From: Macrococcoides psychrotolerans
GTDB lineage: Bacteria > Bacillota > Bacilli > Staphylococcales > Staphylococcaceae
Assembly (NCBI RefSeq): GCF_038095555.1
Contig: NZ_CP124591.1
Coordinates: forward strand, 496,001 to 560,000
Reading direction: 5' to 3'
DNA: 64,000 bases
A model generated the notes under the pieces. That model was given only the letters and a program-made list of their open reading frames with translations. It did no database searches and was not told the origin of the DNA. Each line of letters begins with the position of its first letter. Within the stretch, counting starts at the first letter, position 1. Below are positions 7,175 through 16,512 of the stretch, piece after piece. A program made the position numbers and the translations under genes.

Positions 7175-9106
7175 ATGAAAGATAAAAGGATTACAGTTTT
7201 TATGTTTTTCCTGTTAACTGTTATCACAGTTTCGATAAAGACATATTTTGCCTATTATATTGATTTATCATTAGGCGTTAAAGGATTAATCCAGAACTTA
7301 ATATTACTGATGAACCCCTATAGTTTGGTGGCACTAATTTTAAGTGTGTTTTTATTCTTTAAAGGTAGAAAAGCTTATTGGTTTATTTATATTGGAGGGT
7401 TTCTGTTAACATTCCTTCTTTATTCTAATGTCGTTTACTTCAGATTTTTCTCAGATTTTATTACTTTTAGTACATTAAACCAGGTGAGCAACGTAGAATC
7501 AATGTCAGGTGCGTTGTGGAGTTCATTTAAATGGTATGACTTTATATATTTCCTGGATATTTTTGTATTCTTATATTTATTATTGATGAAAAAGCAGTAC
7601 TTTTCTACACGTTCATTCAAGAAAAAGTATATCCCGGTTGTAATGGGTGTTTCAGTATCTTTATTTTTCCTGAACCTGGCCTTTGCTGAAACGGATCGTC
7701 CCGAATTATTAACAAGAACGTTTGACCATAAATATTTAGTCAAATATCTTGGGCCGTATAACTTTACCGTATATGACGGTATCCAGACGATTCAGAATAA
7801 CCAGCAAAAAGCACATGCGAGTTCGGATGACTTAGCGCAAGTGCAGTCATATACAAAAACGAAATATGCTGCACCAAATGGTGCTACATTCGGTATTGCT
7901 AAAGAGAAGAATGTGATTAAGATTCATCTTGAAAGCTTCCAGACATTCTTGATTAACTATAAAGTGAACGGCGAGGAAGTAACACCATTCTTAAATTCAC
8001 TTGCTTCAGGAAATAAAGATTTTATTTATTATGATAATTTCTTCCATCAGACTGGCCAAGGTAAGACAAGCGATTCAGAATTAACGATGGATAACTCAAT
8101 TTATGGCTTGCAGCAAGGCTCAGCTTATTCATTGAAAGGTGATAATACGTATCAGTCGTTACCTGCGATTATGAATCAGCAACAAGGATATTCAACTTCT
8201 GTTATGCATGGAGATTATAAAACATTCTGGAACAGAGATCAGGTGTATAAACACTTCGGTATCGATAAATTCTATGATGCGACGTATTATGATATGAGCG
8301 AGAAAAACTTAGAGAACTTAGGATTGAAAGACAAAGAGTTCTTTAAAGAGTCAATCCCATATTTAAAGAATGAGAAACAACCGTTCTACTCTCATCTGAT
8401 CACATTAACAAATCACTATCCATTTACGATTGATAAAGCTGAAGCAACAATAGATTCACCTGAAACGGGTAACCCTACTGTCGACGGGTATGTACAAACT
8501 GCAAGATATCTAGATGAAGCAGTTCAGCAGTTTATAGAAGATTTGAAAAAGGAAGGACTCTATGATGATTCTGTAATATTAATTTACGGTGATCATTATG
8601 GTATATCTGAAAACCATAATAAAGCGATGGCAAAATTATTAGGCGAAGAAATTACGCCAACAAAATTTATGGACCTACAGCGTACAGGTCTATTTCTTAA
8701 AGTGCCAGGTGTTGAAGGTAAGGTTGATCATACTTATGCAGCTCAGGTAGACGTAGCACCGACGTTATTACATTTACTTGGAATTGACGCTAAACCATAT
8801 GTGATGTTTGGGACGGATTTATTCTCTAAACAGCACAAGGATACTGTAACTTTTAGAAATGGTGATTTCATAACATCAGAATATAAATCGATTAATGGTA
8901 TCTTTTATAGTAACAAAACAAACCAGCCTCTAACAGATAAAAAGCAAGAGGCTGCAGCAGAAACAATAAAAAGACAAGCTGAAAAAGAATTAGAAATGTC
9001 TGATGCGCTTATCAATGGTGACTTGTTAAGATTCTATAACAATCCAGAGTTTGAGAAAATTAACGCTTCAAAATACCATTATGATAATGGTGACGTATCT
9101 CAATAA
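7175..9106 (+). CDS. ltaS: Lipoteichoic acid synthase
   Basis: LtaS polymerises glycerol-phosphate from phosphatidylglycerol onto a glycolipid anchor outside the membrane. Five hydrophobic helices fill residues 1 to about 170. A signal-peptidase-like site AHA-S follows at 213-216, so the extracellular domain is likely released as in staphylococci. The sulfatase-type domain has the metal ligand Glu in HLES (252), the nucleophile Thr in GKTSDSE (298) and later GDHYG. ATG 7175 is chosen because GGAGGT is seven bases upstream; the ATG at 7169 is too close. The gene is monocistronic, with a strong terminator after it. Confidence 0.96.
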   Translation: MKDKRITVFMFFLLTVITVSIKTYFAYYIDLSLGVKGLIQNLILLMNPYSLVALILSVFLFFKGRKAYWFIYIGGFLLTFLLYSNVVYFRFFSDFITFSTLNQVSNVESMSGALWSSFKWYDFIYFLDIFVFLYLLLMKKQYFSTRSFKKKYIPVVMGVSVSLFFLNLAFAETDRPELLTRTFDHKYLVKYLGPYNFTVYDGIQTIQNNQQKAHASSDDLAQVQSYTKTKYAAPNGATFGIAKEKNVIKIHLESFQTFLINYKVNGEEVTPFLNSLASGNKDFIYYDNFFHQTGQGKTSDSELTMDNSIYGLQQGSAYSLKGDNTYQSLPAIMNQQQGYSTSVMHGDYKTFWNRDQVYKHFGIDKFYDATYYDMSEKNLENLGLKDKEFFKESIPYLKNEKQPFYSHLITLTNHYPFTIDKAEATIDSPETGNPTVDGYVQTARYLDEAVQQFIEDLKKEGLYDDSVILIYGDHYGISENHNKAMAKLLGEEITPTKFMDLQRTGLFLKVPGVEGKVDHTYAAQVDVAPTLLHLLGIDAKPYVMFGTDLFSKQHKDTVTFRNGDFITSEYKSINGIFYSNKTNQPLTDKKQEAAAETIKRQAEKELEMSDALINGDLLRFYNNPEFEKINASKYHYDNGDVSQ

Positions 9107-9114
9107 TAAAGAAA

Positions 9115-9163
9115 GCCGGTCAATATAGAAAACTTAAATTGTTTTCTATATTGACCGGTTTTT
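9115..9163 (+). terminator. ltaS terminator
   Basis: An 18-bp perfect stem (9116-9133 with 9141-9158, outer bases CCGGTC) with a 7-base AT loop is followed by TTTTT. The T tract is also the first part of a repeat arm. Confidence 0.92.
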
Positions 9164-9193
9164 ATTTTGCTGAGGGCCAAGAATCGCATTTTT
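9158..9193. repeat. Intergenic repeat element 1, arm A
   Basis: This 36-base segment is repeated identically 140 bases downstream (9298-9333). Its middle part is GCTGAGGGCCAAGAATCGC. Arm A begins on the 3' edge of the ltaS terminator stem. Confidence 0.9.
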
Positions 9194-9221
9194 ATTAAAT
9201 TCAGCGATGAATAAATGATTA

Positions 9222-9295
9222 TTGACGGTGAAAAAAATGCTGACCCTGGCGACAAAATTCAAACGACGCAGAAAACAAAGAACATTTTCTTGGCG
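9222..9295. repeat. Intergenic repeat element 1, core with hairpin
   Basis: This core begins TTGACGGT and ends in a hairpin (9267-9295): CGC-AGAAAA, a 9-base loop, TTTTCT-TG-GCG. It aligns with one single-base gap to 43309-43382, with GCAGAAAACA and CATTTTCTT fully shared. The 234-base region between ltaS and the ZIP gene holds no gene; this element fills most of it. Confidence 0.75.
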
Positions 9296-9297
9296 CC

Positions 9298-9333
9298 GTT
9301 TTTATTTTGCTGAGGGCCAAGAATCGCATTTTT
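9298..9333. repeat. Intergenic repeat element 1, arm B
   Basis: This is the second identical copy of the 36-base arm. It starts three bases after the core hairpin and ends eight bases before the stop codon of the convergent ZIP transporter gene. Confidence 0.9.
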
Positions 9334-9340
9334 TTCAACC

Positions 9341-10156
9341 TTAGCCCAGTGCGACGTCTAATATCATCATAATTGTAAATCCGACCATGAGTCCCATTGT
9401 AGCTAAGTCTGTATTATCTCCAGACTGAGATTCTGGTATCAGCTCCTCTACGACTACGAATATCATTGCACCTGCTGCAAATGCAAGTGCGTACGGTAAG
9501 AGTGGCGTTACAAGTAAAACAGCACCTGCTCCGATTACTGCAAATATCGGTTCGACGATTGCTGAACCGTGTCCGAGATTAAATGCTTTCATCTTAGACT
9601 TACCATCACCATGTATTGGCAAAGATAATGCTGAACCTTCAGGTATGTTTTGAATACCAATACCGATTGCAAGCCCTATTGCACCCATTAGTGCAGCACT
9701 ATTTCCGCTGACAACACCACCAAATGCGACACCTAAAGCTAATCCTTCAGGAATATTATGCATCGTAATTGCTAAAAAAAGTAATGTAGATTTCTTAAGA
9801 TTTGTTGATGGTCCTTCATTAACATGCCCAGGATTAGAGGCATTTGGATGGATATGTGGAATAACGACATCGAGCAGGCGGATAAAGAGACCGCCTAATA
9901 AAAAGCCGATTGCAGCTGGTAACCATGGTGTTACGCCATTGTCTTCACTAAAACTGATTGCTGGTGATAACAAAGACCAGAAGGATGCAGCAATCATAAC
10001 GCCCGCGGCAAAGCCTTGCATCGTATTCAGCACTTTATTATTTACAGTCTTGAAGAAAAATACGATAGACGCACCAAGTCCTGTCATCAGCCATGTAAAG
10101 ATTCCTGCGATTCCAGCCTGTACCATTGGTGATAACTCACTAAACCATTCGAACAT
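9341..10156 (-). CDS. ZIP-family divalent metal transporter
   Basis: This 271-residue membrane protein has about eight hydrophobic segments. Two signature metal-site helices are visible: HNIPEGLALGVAFGG and QNIPEGSALSLPI, the paired HNxPEG-type motifs of ZIP (ZupT/GufA-like) transporters. A histidine-bearing variable loop (VIPHIHPNASNPGHV) precedes them. It probably imports zinc or related divalent ions. ATG 10156 is chosen for its AAGGAGGT; a longer frame upstream lacks a ribosome site. I see no clear Zur or PerR box upstream. The gene is convergent with ltaS and divergent from the ABC-F gene. Confidence 0.88.
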   Translation of the reverse strand: MFEWFSELSPMVQAGIAGIFTWLMTGLGASIVFFFKTVNNKVLNTMQGFAAGVMIAASFWSLLSPAISFSEDNGVTPWLPAAIGFLLGGLFIRLLDVVIPHIHPNASNPGHVNEGPSTNLKKSTLLFLAITMHNIPEGLALGVAFGGVVSGNSAALMGAIGLAIGIGIQNIPEGSALSLPIHGDGKSKMKAFNLGHGSAIVEPIFAVIGAGAVLLVTPLLPYALAFAAGAMIFVVVEELIPESQSGDNTDLATMGLMVGFTIMMILDVALG

Positions 10157-10284
10157 ATGTACCTCCTTATAAAAAAACTGTATAATATTATATTGATATT
10201 TATAATACATAACTATATCATATACGTGTTTAATGAGATATTGTTTCTTATATGAAATAAAGAAAATAAGTGGGAGTTTATATT

Positions 10285-12159
10285 ATGGAAGCATATAAAA
10301 TAGAAAATTTGACAAAGCAGTACGGTGTAAAAACGGTATTCGAAAACCTTAGCTTAAGCATTTCAACCGGCGATAAAATTGCACTTGTTGGTATCAATGG
10401 AACAGGTAAAAGTGCGCTGTTAAAATGTATTGCTGAAATAGAGGAACATAATGGAACAGTGACTCATCCTAATGGATTTACAATCGAGTACGCAGCACAA
10501 TCGCCTGTACTAGATGAATCACTTTCAATTACTGATAATGTGCTGGATCGTGCGCATCCAGTGATGCAGTTGTTTAAGAAATATAATCACATATTAAAAC
10601 AGATGGAATCAGATTATAATGACACATTGGCACATGAACTTAGCGAAATTCAGACGCAGATTGAACAAATGGATGGATTTACATATCGCAGCTCTGCAGA
10701 AGCAATTCTTACGAAACTCGGAATATTGAATCTTGAGGCGCCGATTACTACACTCAGCGGTGGACAGAAGAAGCGTGTTGCGCTTGCAAAATCTTTACTT
10801 AAGGCACCTGATTTACTGTTACTTGACGAACCGACCAACCACCTTGATTTTGAATCCATATATTGGCTCATTCAGTTCATAAAAAATTATAAAAAAGCTG
10901 TTCTCATAGTGACACATGACCGTTACTTCCTGAATGAGATTACGAACCGTATTGTTGAATTAAGAAATGGTAAGCTCTATCAGTATCGTGGTAACTACGA
11001 AGATTACGTCGTTCAAAAAGCCGAAGATGAACTTATCCTTGCCAATCAGGAACAGAAGGAAAAGCAATTGTATAAACAAGAACTCGCCTGGATGCGCAAA
11101 GGTGCGAAAGCGAGAACAACGAAACAGCAGGCGAGAATTGACCGTTTCAGTGATATAGAAGATAAAGTGAAAGCGCAGAAGAAATCGGAAACGATGGAAA
11201 TCAATCTTCAAAATAAGCGTCTGGGTAAGCAAGTATTTGAACTAGAATCGGTTGGTATGCACTTTGACGATAAAATATTATTTGAAAGCTTCAGTGATAT
11301 TGTGCAGACGACAGATCGTATCGGTATTGTTGGTCAGAACGGCACAGGAAAGTCCACGCTATTGAATCTGCTTTCTGGAGAGCTTACACCGAAAACGGGG
11401 ACGATCAAAGTAGGCCAGACAGTGAGAGTCGGATATTACCGACAAGTAGAGATAGAACTTGAAAAAGATATGCGTATGATCGACTTTTTAAGAGAGAAAG
11501 CTGAAATAGGTTTCACTTCTACAGGTGAAAAGATTTCCGTTACGCAATTACTGGAACGCTTCTTATTTCCGTCCGCTGTTCACGGTACCTATATTAGTAA
11601 ACTGAGTGGTGGAGAACGTAAGCGCCTCTATTTACTAAGTATATTGATTCAAGGACCTAACGTATTATTACTGGATGAACCGACAAATGATCTGGATACA
11701 GAGACATTGACCGTCTTAGAACAGTATCTTGAGTCATTTAAAGGTGCTGTCATCACGGTCAGCCATGATAGATATTTTCTGAATAAAGCAGTGACTTCCT
11801 ATTGGTATGTACATGAAAATACAGTTCATAAAATACTAGGAGATTTTGAAGATTACCTGGACTTCAAATCACAGATAGAGAGCAATATTATCGTACAGTC
11901 GCCAGAGAAAAGTGAGAAACATAAAAATCAAGAAAAGGGAACAAAACGTGTATCCTATAAAGACAAACGCCGCTTTGAATTTTTGACAGATGCGATTGAA
12001 TCATTAGAACAGGACATTGCAGATATTGATAATAGAATTGCACAAGAGACGACAAATTATGATAAACTCAATCAATTGACGATTGAACGTCAGGAGAAAG
12101 AAATACTATATGAAACGTACTTTGAAGAATGGGATGAACTTTCTGCACGAATGGAGTAG
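10285..12159 (+). CDS. ABC-F family ATPase, YfmR/Uup type
   Basis: This is a soluble protein of 624 residues with two ABC domains and no membrane segments. Walker A motifs are GINGTGKSA and GQNGTGKST; signatures are LSGGQKKR and LSGGERKR; Walker B stretches read LLLLDEPTNHLDF and VLLLDEPTNDLDT. An arginine/lysine-rich interdomain linker follows the first domain, and the C-terminus from about residue 555 is a predicted coiled coil of the Uup type. ABC-F proteins act on ribosomes. YfmR-type members are linked to relief of stalled translation rather than drug export. ATG 10285 is placed eight bases after GGGAG. Confidence 0.88.
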   Translation: MEAYKIENLTKQYGVKTVFENLSLSISTGDKIALVGINGTGKSALLKCIAEIEEHNGTVTHPNGFTIEYAAQSPVLDESLSITDNVLDRAHPVMQLFKKYNHILKQMESDYNDTLAHELSEIQTQIEQMDGFTYRSSAEAILTKLGILNLEAPITTLSGGQKKRVALAKSLLKAPDLLLLDEPTNHLDFESIYWLIQFIKNYKKAVLIVTHDRYFLNEITNRIVELRNGKLYQYRGNYEDYVVQKAEDELILANQEQKEKQLYKQELAWMRKGAKARTTKQQARIDRFSDIEDKVKAQKKSETMEINLQNKRLGKQVFELESVGMHFDDKILFESFSDIVQTTDRIGIVGQNGTGKSTLLNLLSGELTPKTGTIKVGQTVRVGYYRQVEIELEKDMRMIDFLREKAEIGFTSTGEKISVTQLLERFLFPSAVHGTYISKLSGGERKRLYLLSILIQGPNVLLLDEPTNDLDTETLTVLEQYLESFKGAVITVSHDRYFLNKAVTSYWYVHENTVHKILGDFEDYLDFKSQIESNIIVQSPEKSEKHKNQEKGTKRVSYKDKRRFEFLTDAIESLEQDIADIDNRIAQETTNYDKLNQLTIERQEKEILYETYFEEWDELSARME

Positions 12160-12162
12160 GTT

Positions 12163-13929
12163 ATGAAACACATATTACAAGAGTATTTTGGTTATTCCAG
12201 CTTTAGGCCCGGACAGCAACAATTAATAGATTATGCGATAAATAATATTCCGACACTTGGCATTCTTCCGACAGGTGGCGGGAAATCTATATGCTATCAA
12301 GTGCCGGGCATCTACAAAGGAGGATTGACGCTCGTCATAAGCCCGCTCATCTCATTGATGAAAGACCAGGTGGATGCACTCAATGCGAGTGGTATTAAAG
12401 CTAGCTATATCAATTCTTCATTAACGAAACAGGAAATGCGTGCAGTTGAAACGCAATTAATTTCAGGTGAGTGTCAATTTCTGTATGTTGCGCCTGAACG
12501 ATTTGATAATTATTCTTTTCAGCAGCTGTTATACGCCCTTGATATTCGACTTGTCGCTTTCGATGAGGCACATTGCATATCAAAATGGGGACATGACTTT
12601 AGACCCAGCTACCGTGACGTCGTACAAAAGGTGATGACGTTACCTCATCATTTTACGCTTATGGCATTAACAGCGACGGCTACCGTAGATGTTAAGAAAG
12701 ATATATGCAGCTTACTGCATATTCAACTGGAGCATGTTGTTGAAACAAGTACAAAAAGAGAAAACTTGAAGTTCATCGTAGACCCGACGTATCAGAAACA
12801 AAAGATGGTGATTGACTATATAAAGAGTCATAGTGATGCATCAGGAATTATCTATGCCAGCACAAGAAAGCAAGTAGAGTTGTTAAGTGAAGTGTTTGAA
12901 GTGAATCAGATTCGTCATACATTCTATCATGCCGGACTTAAGAAGGAAGAAAAAGAACGTAATCAAAGTGCTTTCGTTCGAGATGATATTCCGGTAATGA
13001 TTGCAACGAATGCATTTGGAATGGGGATTGATAAATCCAATGTCAGATATGTCATTCATTATAATATGCCGCAGGACTTAGAGAGCTATTATCAGGAGGC
13101 AGGGCGTGCAGGCCGTGATGGTTTGAAGAGTGAGTGTATTTTAATGTATTCAGAAGCGGATATTAAGCTGCAGCATTTCTTTATTGAGACAGCGCCTGAA
13201 CCAGTGCAGGAATTAAAGAAAGACAAACTGAGTAAAATGATTCAATATACGAAGACGAAGCGCTGTCTGCAGTCAACCATCATTAATTACTTTAATCCAA
13301 ATGAACCACTGAAAAATTGTGGTCAGTGCTCTAACTGTCTGAGCCAGGATGAGAACTATAATATGACGACAGAAGCGAAACAAATATTAAGTTGTCTGAT
13401 CCGCATAAAGATTCCTGTAACTAAACATCTGCTTTCTAAAGTGCTGCACGGAGAAAATGATGATCAGATTCACAACGAATCACTGCACAAGCTCTCTACT
13501 TTTGGGTTATTAAAGGACTGTGAGGCGAGCGCTGTGCAATCATTTATCGATACGTTAATCTTTAATGGCTATATAAGAATCCATGATCACTATCTATATT
13601 GTGATGAAGCAGCAAAAGCTATCTTATTTAATGATGAACAGGTGATGACATATTATAAACCGAATCAATACAATGAGAAAGTAAAAATTACAACGATAGG
13701 TGCTGTAGATGATACATTGTTAAGGGCACTTAAGACCGCACGTAAAGAATTAAGTGAACGGCTGGATATACCACCATTTACTATATTTTCTGATCATACA
13801 CTTGAGCTCTTTGCTGATAAAAAACCTGTTTCTAAAGAAGATATGATACTAATCGAAGGTGTCGGATCATATAAGCTAAAACATTACTGCCCAAAATTTA
13901 TTGAAGTGATTCAGGATTATGTAAGCTAA
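12163..13929 (+). CDS. recQ: ATP-dependent DNA helicase RecQ
   Basis: RecQ is a 3'-5' superfamily-2 helicase for recombination and fork repair. The sequence shows PTGGGKS (36-42), the DEAH box in AFDEAHCISKWGHDF (about 133-148), ALTATAT, and helicase motif VI in QEAGRAGRDG. The zinc-binding subdomain cysteines lie in CLQSTII...CGQCSNC. A winged helix and a C-terminal HRDC domain (from about residue 510) complete a full-length 588-residue protein. It starts three bases after the ABC-F stop, with GGAG inside the end of that gene, so the two genes are probably co-transcribed. Confidence 0.95.
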   Translation: MKHILQEYFGYSSFRPGQQQLIDYAINNIPTLGILPTGGGKSICYQVPGIYKGGLTLVISPLISLMKDQVDALNASGIKASYINSSLTKQEMRAVETQLISGECQFLYVAPERFDNYSFQQLLYALDIRLVAFDEAHCISKWGHDFRPSYRDVVQKVMTLPHHFTLMALTATATVDVKKDICSLLHIQLEHVVETSTKRENLKFIVDPTYQKQKMVIDYIKSHSDASGIIYASTRKQVELLSEVFEVNQIRHTFYHAGLKKEEKERNQSAFVRDDIPVMIATNAFGMGIDKSNVRYVIHYNMPQDLESYYQEAGRAGRDGLKSECILMYSEADIKLQHFFIETAPEPVQELKKDKLSKMIQYTKTKRCLQSTIINYFNPNEPLKNCGQCSNCLSQDENYNMTTEAKQILSCLIRIKIPVTKHLLSKVLHGENDDQIHNESLHKLSTFGLLKDCEASAVQSFIDTLIFNGYIRIHDHYLYCDEAAKAILFNDEQVMTYYKPNQYNEKVKITTIGAVDDTLLRALKTARKELSERLDIPPFTIFSDHTLELFADKKPVSKEDMILIEGVGSYKLKHYCPKFIEVIQDYVS

Positions 13930-13993
13930 TGTGTTGTTTAACTTCTAGAGTTTAGGTTATATATATTACATTAAATTCTATAAGAGGTGCAAC

Positions 13994-14914
13994 ATGATAA
14001 AATTTAAACATGTATCGAAACGTTATGGTGAAAATACGGTTGTGGATGATATCAACTTTGAAATTGAAGAAGGAGAGTTCTTTGTTATCATCGGACCTTC
14101 GGGTAGTGGAAAGACAACGACATTGAAGATGATCAACAGATTGGTTCCGTTGTCGGAAGGTTACATTTACTTTAAAGATCGACCTATCAGTGATTACAAA
14201 CTTGATGAGATGCGCTGGGATATCGGCTATGTACTACAACAAATTGCATTATTCCCTCATATGACAATTAAGGAGAATATTAGTCAAGTACCTCTTATGA
14301 AGAAATGGTCTCAAGAACGTATCGATAAAGATGCGGTGCACTTATTGAATATGGTTGGACTTGAAAGCGAAGCATATTTACATCGTTATCCTGATGAATT
14401 ATCCGGCGGACAGAAACAACGTGTAGGTGTTGTTCGTGCGTTAATGGCGGATCCTCCAGTAATATTGATGGATGAACCATTTAGTGCACTAGATCCTATC
14501 TCACGTGAAAAGCTGCAGGATGATCTCATTCGTCTTCAATCAGAAATTAAGAAGACGATAATCTTTGTTACACATGATTTATCTGAAGCTTTGAAGCTTG
14601 GTGATAGAATATGTTTGATGAATAATGGGAAGATAGAACAGATTGGAACACCTGAATCATTCATCAATGCCCCGAATAATGAATTTGTTAAGACATTTAT
14701 GGGTGATGCGGTGCAAATTAAGCAATATGCTAGAAATATAATGAGGCCAATCGATGTAGCTACTTCAGCACAAGTAGCACCGGATACTTCATTGCATGAT
14801 GTCTATGCCTTACTCACTGAGCATGAATATATCGCTGTAATGGAAGATACAAGAAGAATTGGTGTTATATCACGCAATGACGTATTACGTCAACTGAGTA
14901 AGGAGGCGATGTAA
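13994..14914 (+). CDS. opuCA: Osmoprotectant ABC transporter ATP-binding protein
   Basis: This 306-residue ATPase drives glycine betaine/carnitine/choline-type uptake. It has Walker A GPSGSGKTT, a Q-loop at YVLQQIALFP, signature LSGGQKQR, Walker B VILMDEPFSALD and a switch histidine in FVTHD. The region after about 240 is a short CBS-like regulatory extension (EHEYIAVMEDTRRIGVISRNDVL), as in the OpuCA/ProV group, which may sense ionic strength. Its stop overlaps the next start by one base (TAATG), so the permease fusion is translated in step. Confidence 0.9.
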   Translation: MIKFKHVSKRYGENTVVDDINFEIEEGEFFVIIGPSGSGKTTTLKMINRLVPLSEGYIYFKDRPISDYKLDEMRWDIGYVLQQIALFPHMTIKENISQVPLMKKWSQERIDKDAVHLLNMVGLESEAYLHRYPDELSGGQKQRVGVVRALMADPPVILMDEPFSALDPISREKLQDDLIRLQSEIKKTIIFVTHDLSEALKLGDRICLMNNGKIEQIGTPESFINAPNNEFVKTFMGDAVQIKQYARNIMRPIDVATSAQVAPDTSLHDVYALLTEHEYIAVMEDTRRIGVISRNDVLRQLSKEAM

Positions 14915-16428
14915 TGAATACGTTATGGCAGACGTTTAGTGAACGTAAGTATGAATTATTGCAAGCATTGTTCGAACATATTCAAATTTCATTTATTGCT
15001 TTATTAATTGCAACATTCATTGCGATACCGATTGGAATCTATTTGACACGTCATTCGAGGATTGCTGAACCTATTATTAATGTGACAGCGGTATTACAGA
15101 CAATTCCATCTCTTGCATTGCTCGGGTTGATGATTCCACTATTCGGTATTGGGCGAGTGCCGGCAATCATAGCCCTCGTCATCTATGCTTTACTGCCGAT
15201 TCTGCGCAATACATATACAGGAATCAAAGAAGTAGATCCTTCACTGAAAGAGGCAGCGAGCGGAATCGGTATGAATACATTCCGTCAGCTGACAAAGGTT
15301 GAAATTCCTTTAGCGATGCCGGTCATTATGGCTGGTATCAGAACAGCGATGGTCTTGATCATCGGTACTGCGACACTTGCAGCATTTATAGGTGCGGGTG
15401 GCTTAGGAGATTTAATTCTTCTTGGTATAGACCGTAATAATACAAGCATTCTCCTGTTAGGAGCAATTCCGGCAGCACTACTTGCATTAATATTTGATTT
15501 CCTGTTAAAGCGTATGGAGAAATTGAGCTACAGAAAGCTTATCTATATTCTCGGTGTGATGCTGATTGTATTCTTACTTGTAGCAGTGGGACCTTTATTA
15601 TTTGGTAAAGAAGAGAAGCTGAAATTTGCAGGGAAGCTTGGAACAGAACCAGAGATTATTACAAATATGTACAAATATGTCATTGAAGAAAAGACAGATG
15701 CCTCAGTTGAGGTTTCACCAGGTATGGGTAAGACAACATTTTTATTCAATGCTTTGAAATCAGATAATATTGATGGCTACCTGGAGTTTACAGGGACAGT
15801 GCTTGGAGAAATCACTAAAGAAGATCCTGAGGCAACGACAGAAGCTGAAGTTTATCAGCAGGCTAATGAAAGTCTGAAGAAAAAATATGACATGGCTTTA
15901 CTAAAACCAATGAAATACAACAACACATATGCACTCGCAGTAAAGAAAAGTTATGCTGAAGAACATAACTTAAAAACGATATCTGATCTTGAAAAGGTGA
16001 AAGATGATATCAGAGTAGGGTTTACTTTAGAATTTAATGATAGAAATGATGGTTATAAAGGAATCCAGAAGAAATATAATATCAAGTTTAATAACGTGAA
16101 GACGATGGAACCGAAGATTCGTTATCAGGCAATTGATCAGAATAAGATAGATCTGATGGACGCTTATTCAACGGATGCAGAACTTAAGAAATATGATATG
16201 GTCGTGCTGAAAGATGATAAACACCTATTCCCACCATATCAGGGTGCGCCTTTATTAAAACAAAGTACAATTGAGGAACATCCACAGGTTGTCGATGCAT
16301 TAAATGAACTTGCAGGTAAGATTACGGATGAAGAAATGCAGAAGATGAACTATGAGGTTGCATATAACAATAAGACGCCAGAAAGTGTCGCAAAGGCATA
16401 TTTAAAAAAAGAAAAGATTATAAAATAA
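14914..16428 (+). CDS. Osmoprotectant ABC transporter permease fused to substrate-binding protein
   Basis: This 504-residue protein combines two subunits. Residues 1 to about 230 are a six-helix permease with the EAA-type loop (EAASGIGMNTFRQLTKVEIPLAMP). From about 235 a periplasmic-binding-type OpuAC domain follows (KLGTEPEIITNMYKYVIEE, GMGKTTFLFNALKS, DGYLEFTGT), tethered to the outside by the last helix. It pairs with OpuCA for betaine, carnitine or choline uptake. Separate OpuCB, OpuCC and OpuCD proteins occur in Bacillus; the fused form needs no free lipoprotein. Exact substrate is not determined from sequence. Confidence 0.9.
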   Translation: MNTLWQTFSERKYELLQALFEHIQISFIALLIATFIAIPIGIYLTRHSRIAEPIINVTAVLQTIPSLALLGLMIPLFGIGRVPAIIALVIYALLPILRNTYTGIKEVDPSLKEAASGIGMNTFRQLTKVEIPLAMPVIMAGIRTAMVLIIGTATLAAFIGAGGLGDLILLGIDRNNTSILLLGAIPAALLALIFDFLLKRMEKLSYRKLIYILGVMLIVFLLVAVGPLLFGKEEKLKFAGKLGTEPEIITNMYKYVIEEKTDASVEVSPGMGKTTFLFNALKSDNIDGYLEFTGTVLGEITKEDPEATTEAEVYQQANESLKKKYDMALLKPMKYNNTYALAVKKSYAEEHNLKTISDLEKVKDDIRVGFTLEFNDRNDGYKGIQKKYNIKFNNVKTMEPKIRYQAIDQNKIDLMDAYSTDAELKKYDMVVLKDDKHLFPPYQGAPLLKQSTIEEHPQVVDALNELAGKITDEEMQKMNYEVAYNNKTPESVAKAYLKKEKIIK

Positions 16429-16440
16429 ATTAATTTGTTA

Positions 16441-16470
16441 AAAAGATAGCAAAAATTTGCTATCTTTTTT
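16441..16470 (+). terminator. opuC operon terminator
   Basis: AAAAGATAGCAAA and TTTGCTATCTTTT pair closely and run into a T tract, just after the permease-fusion stop. Confidence 0.88.
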
Positions 16471-16512
16471 TATTTTCTCTATCATAATATAAAATGAATT
16501 GGAGGGTCTAAT

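Noticed and set aside
9158..9340. Minus-strand peptide through repeat element 1
   Set aside because: Reading frames are broken by stops and lack a start with a ribosome site; the matching core at 43 kb does not preserve a common frame.
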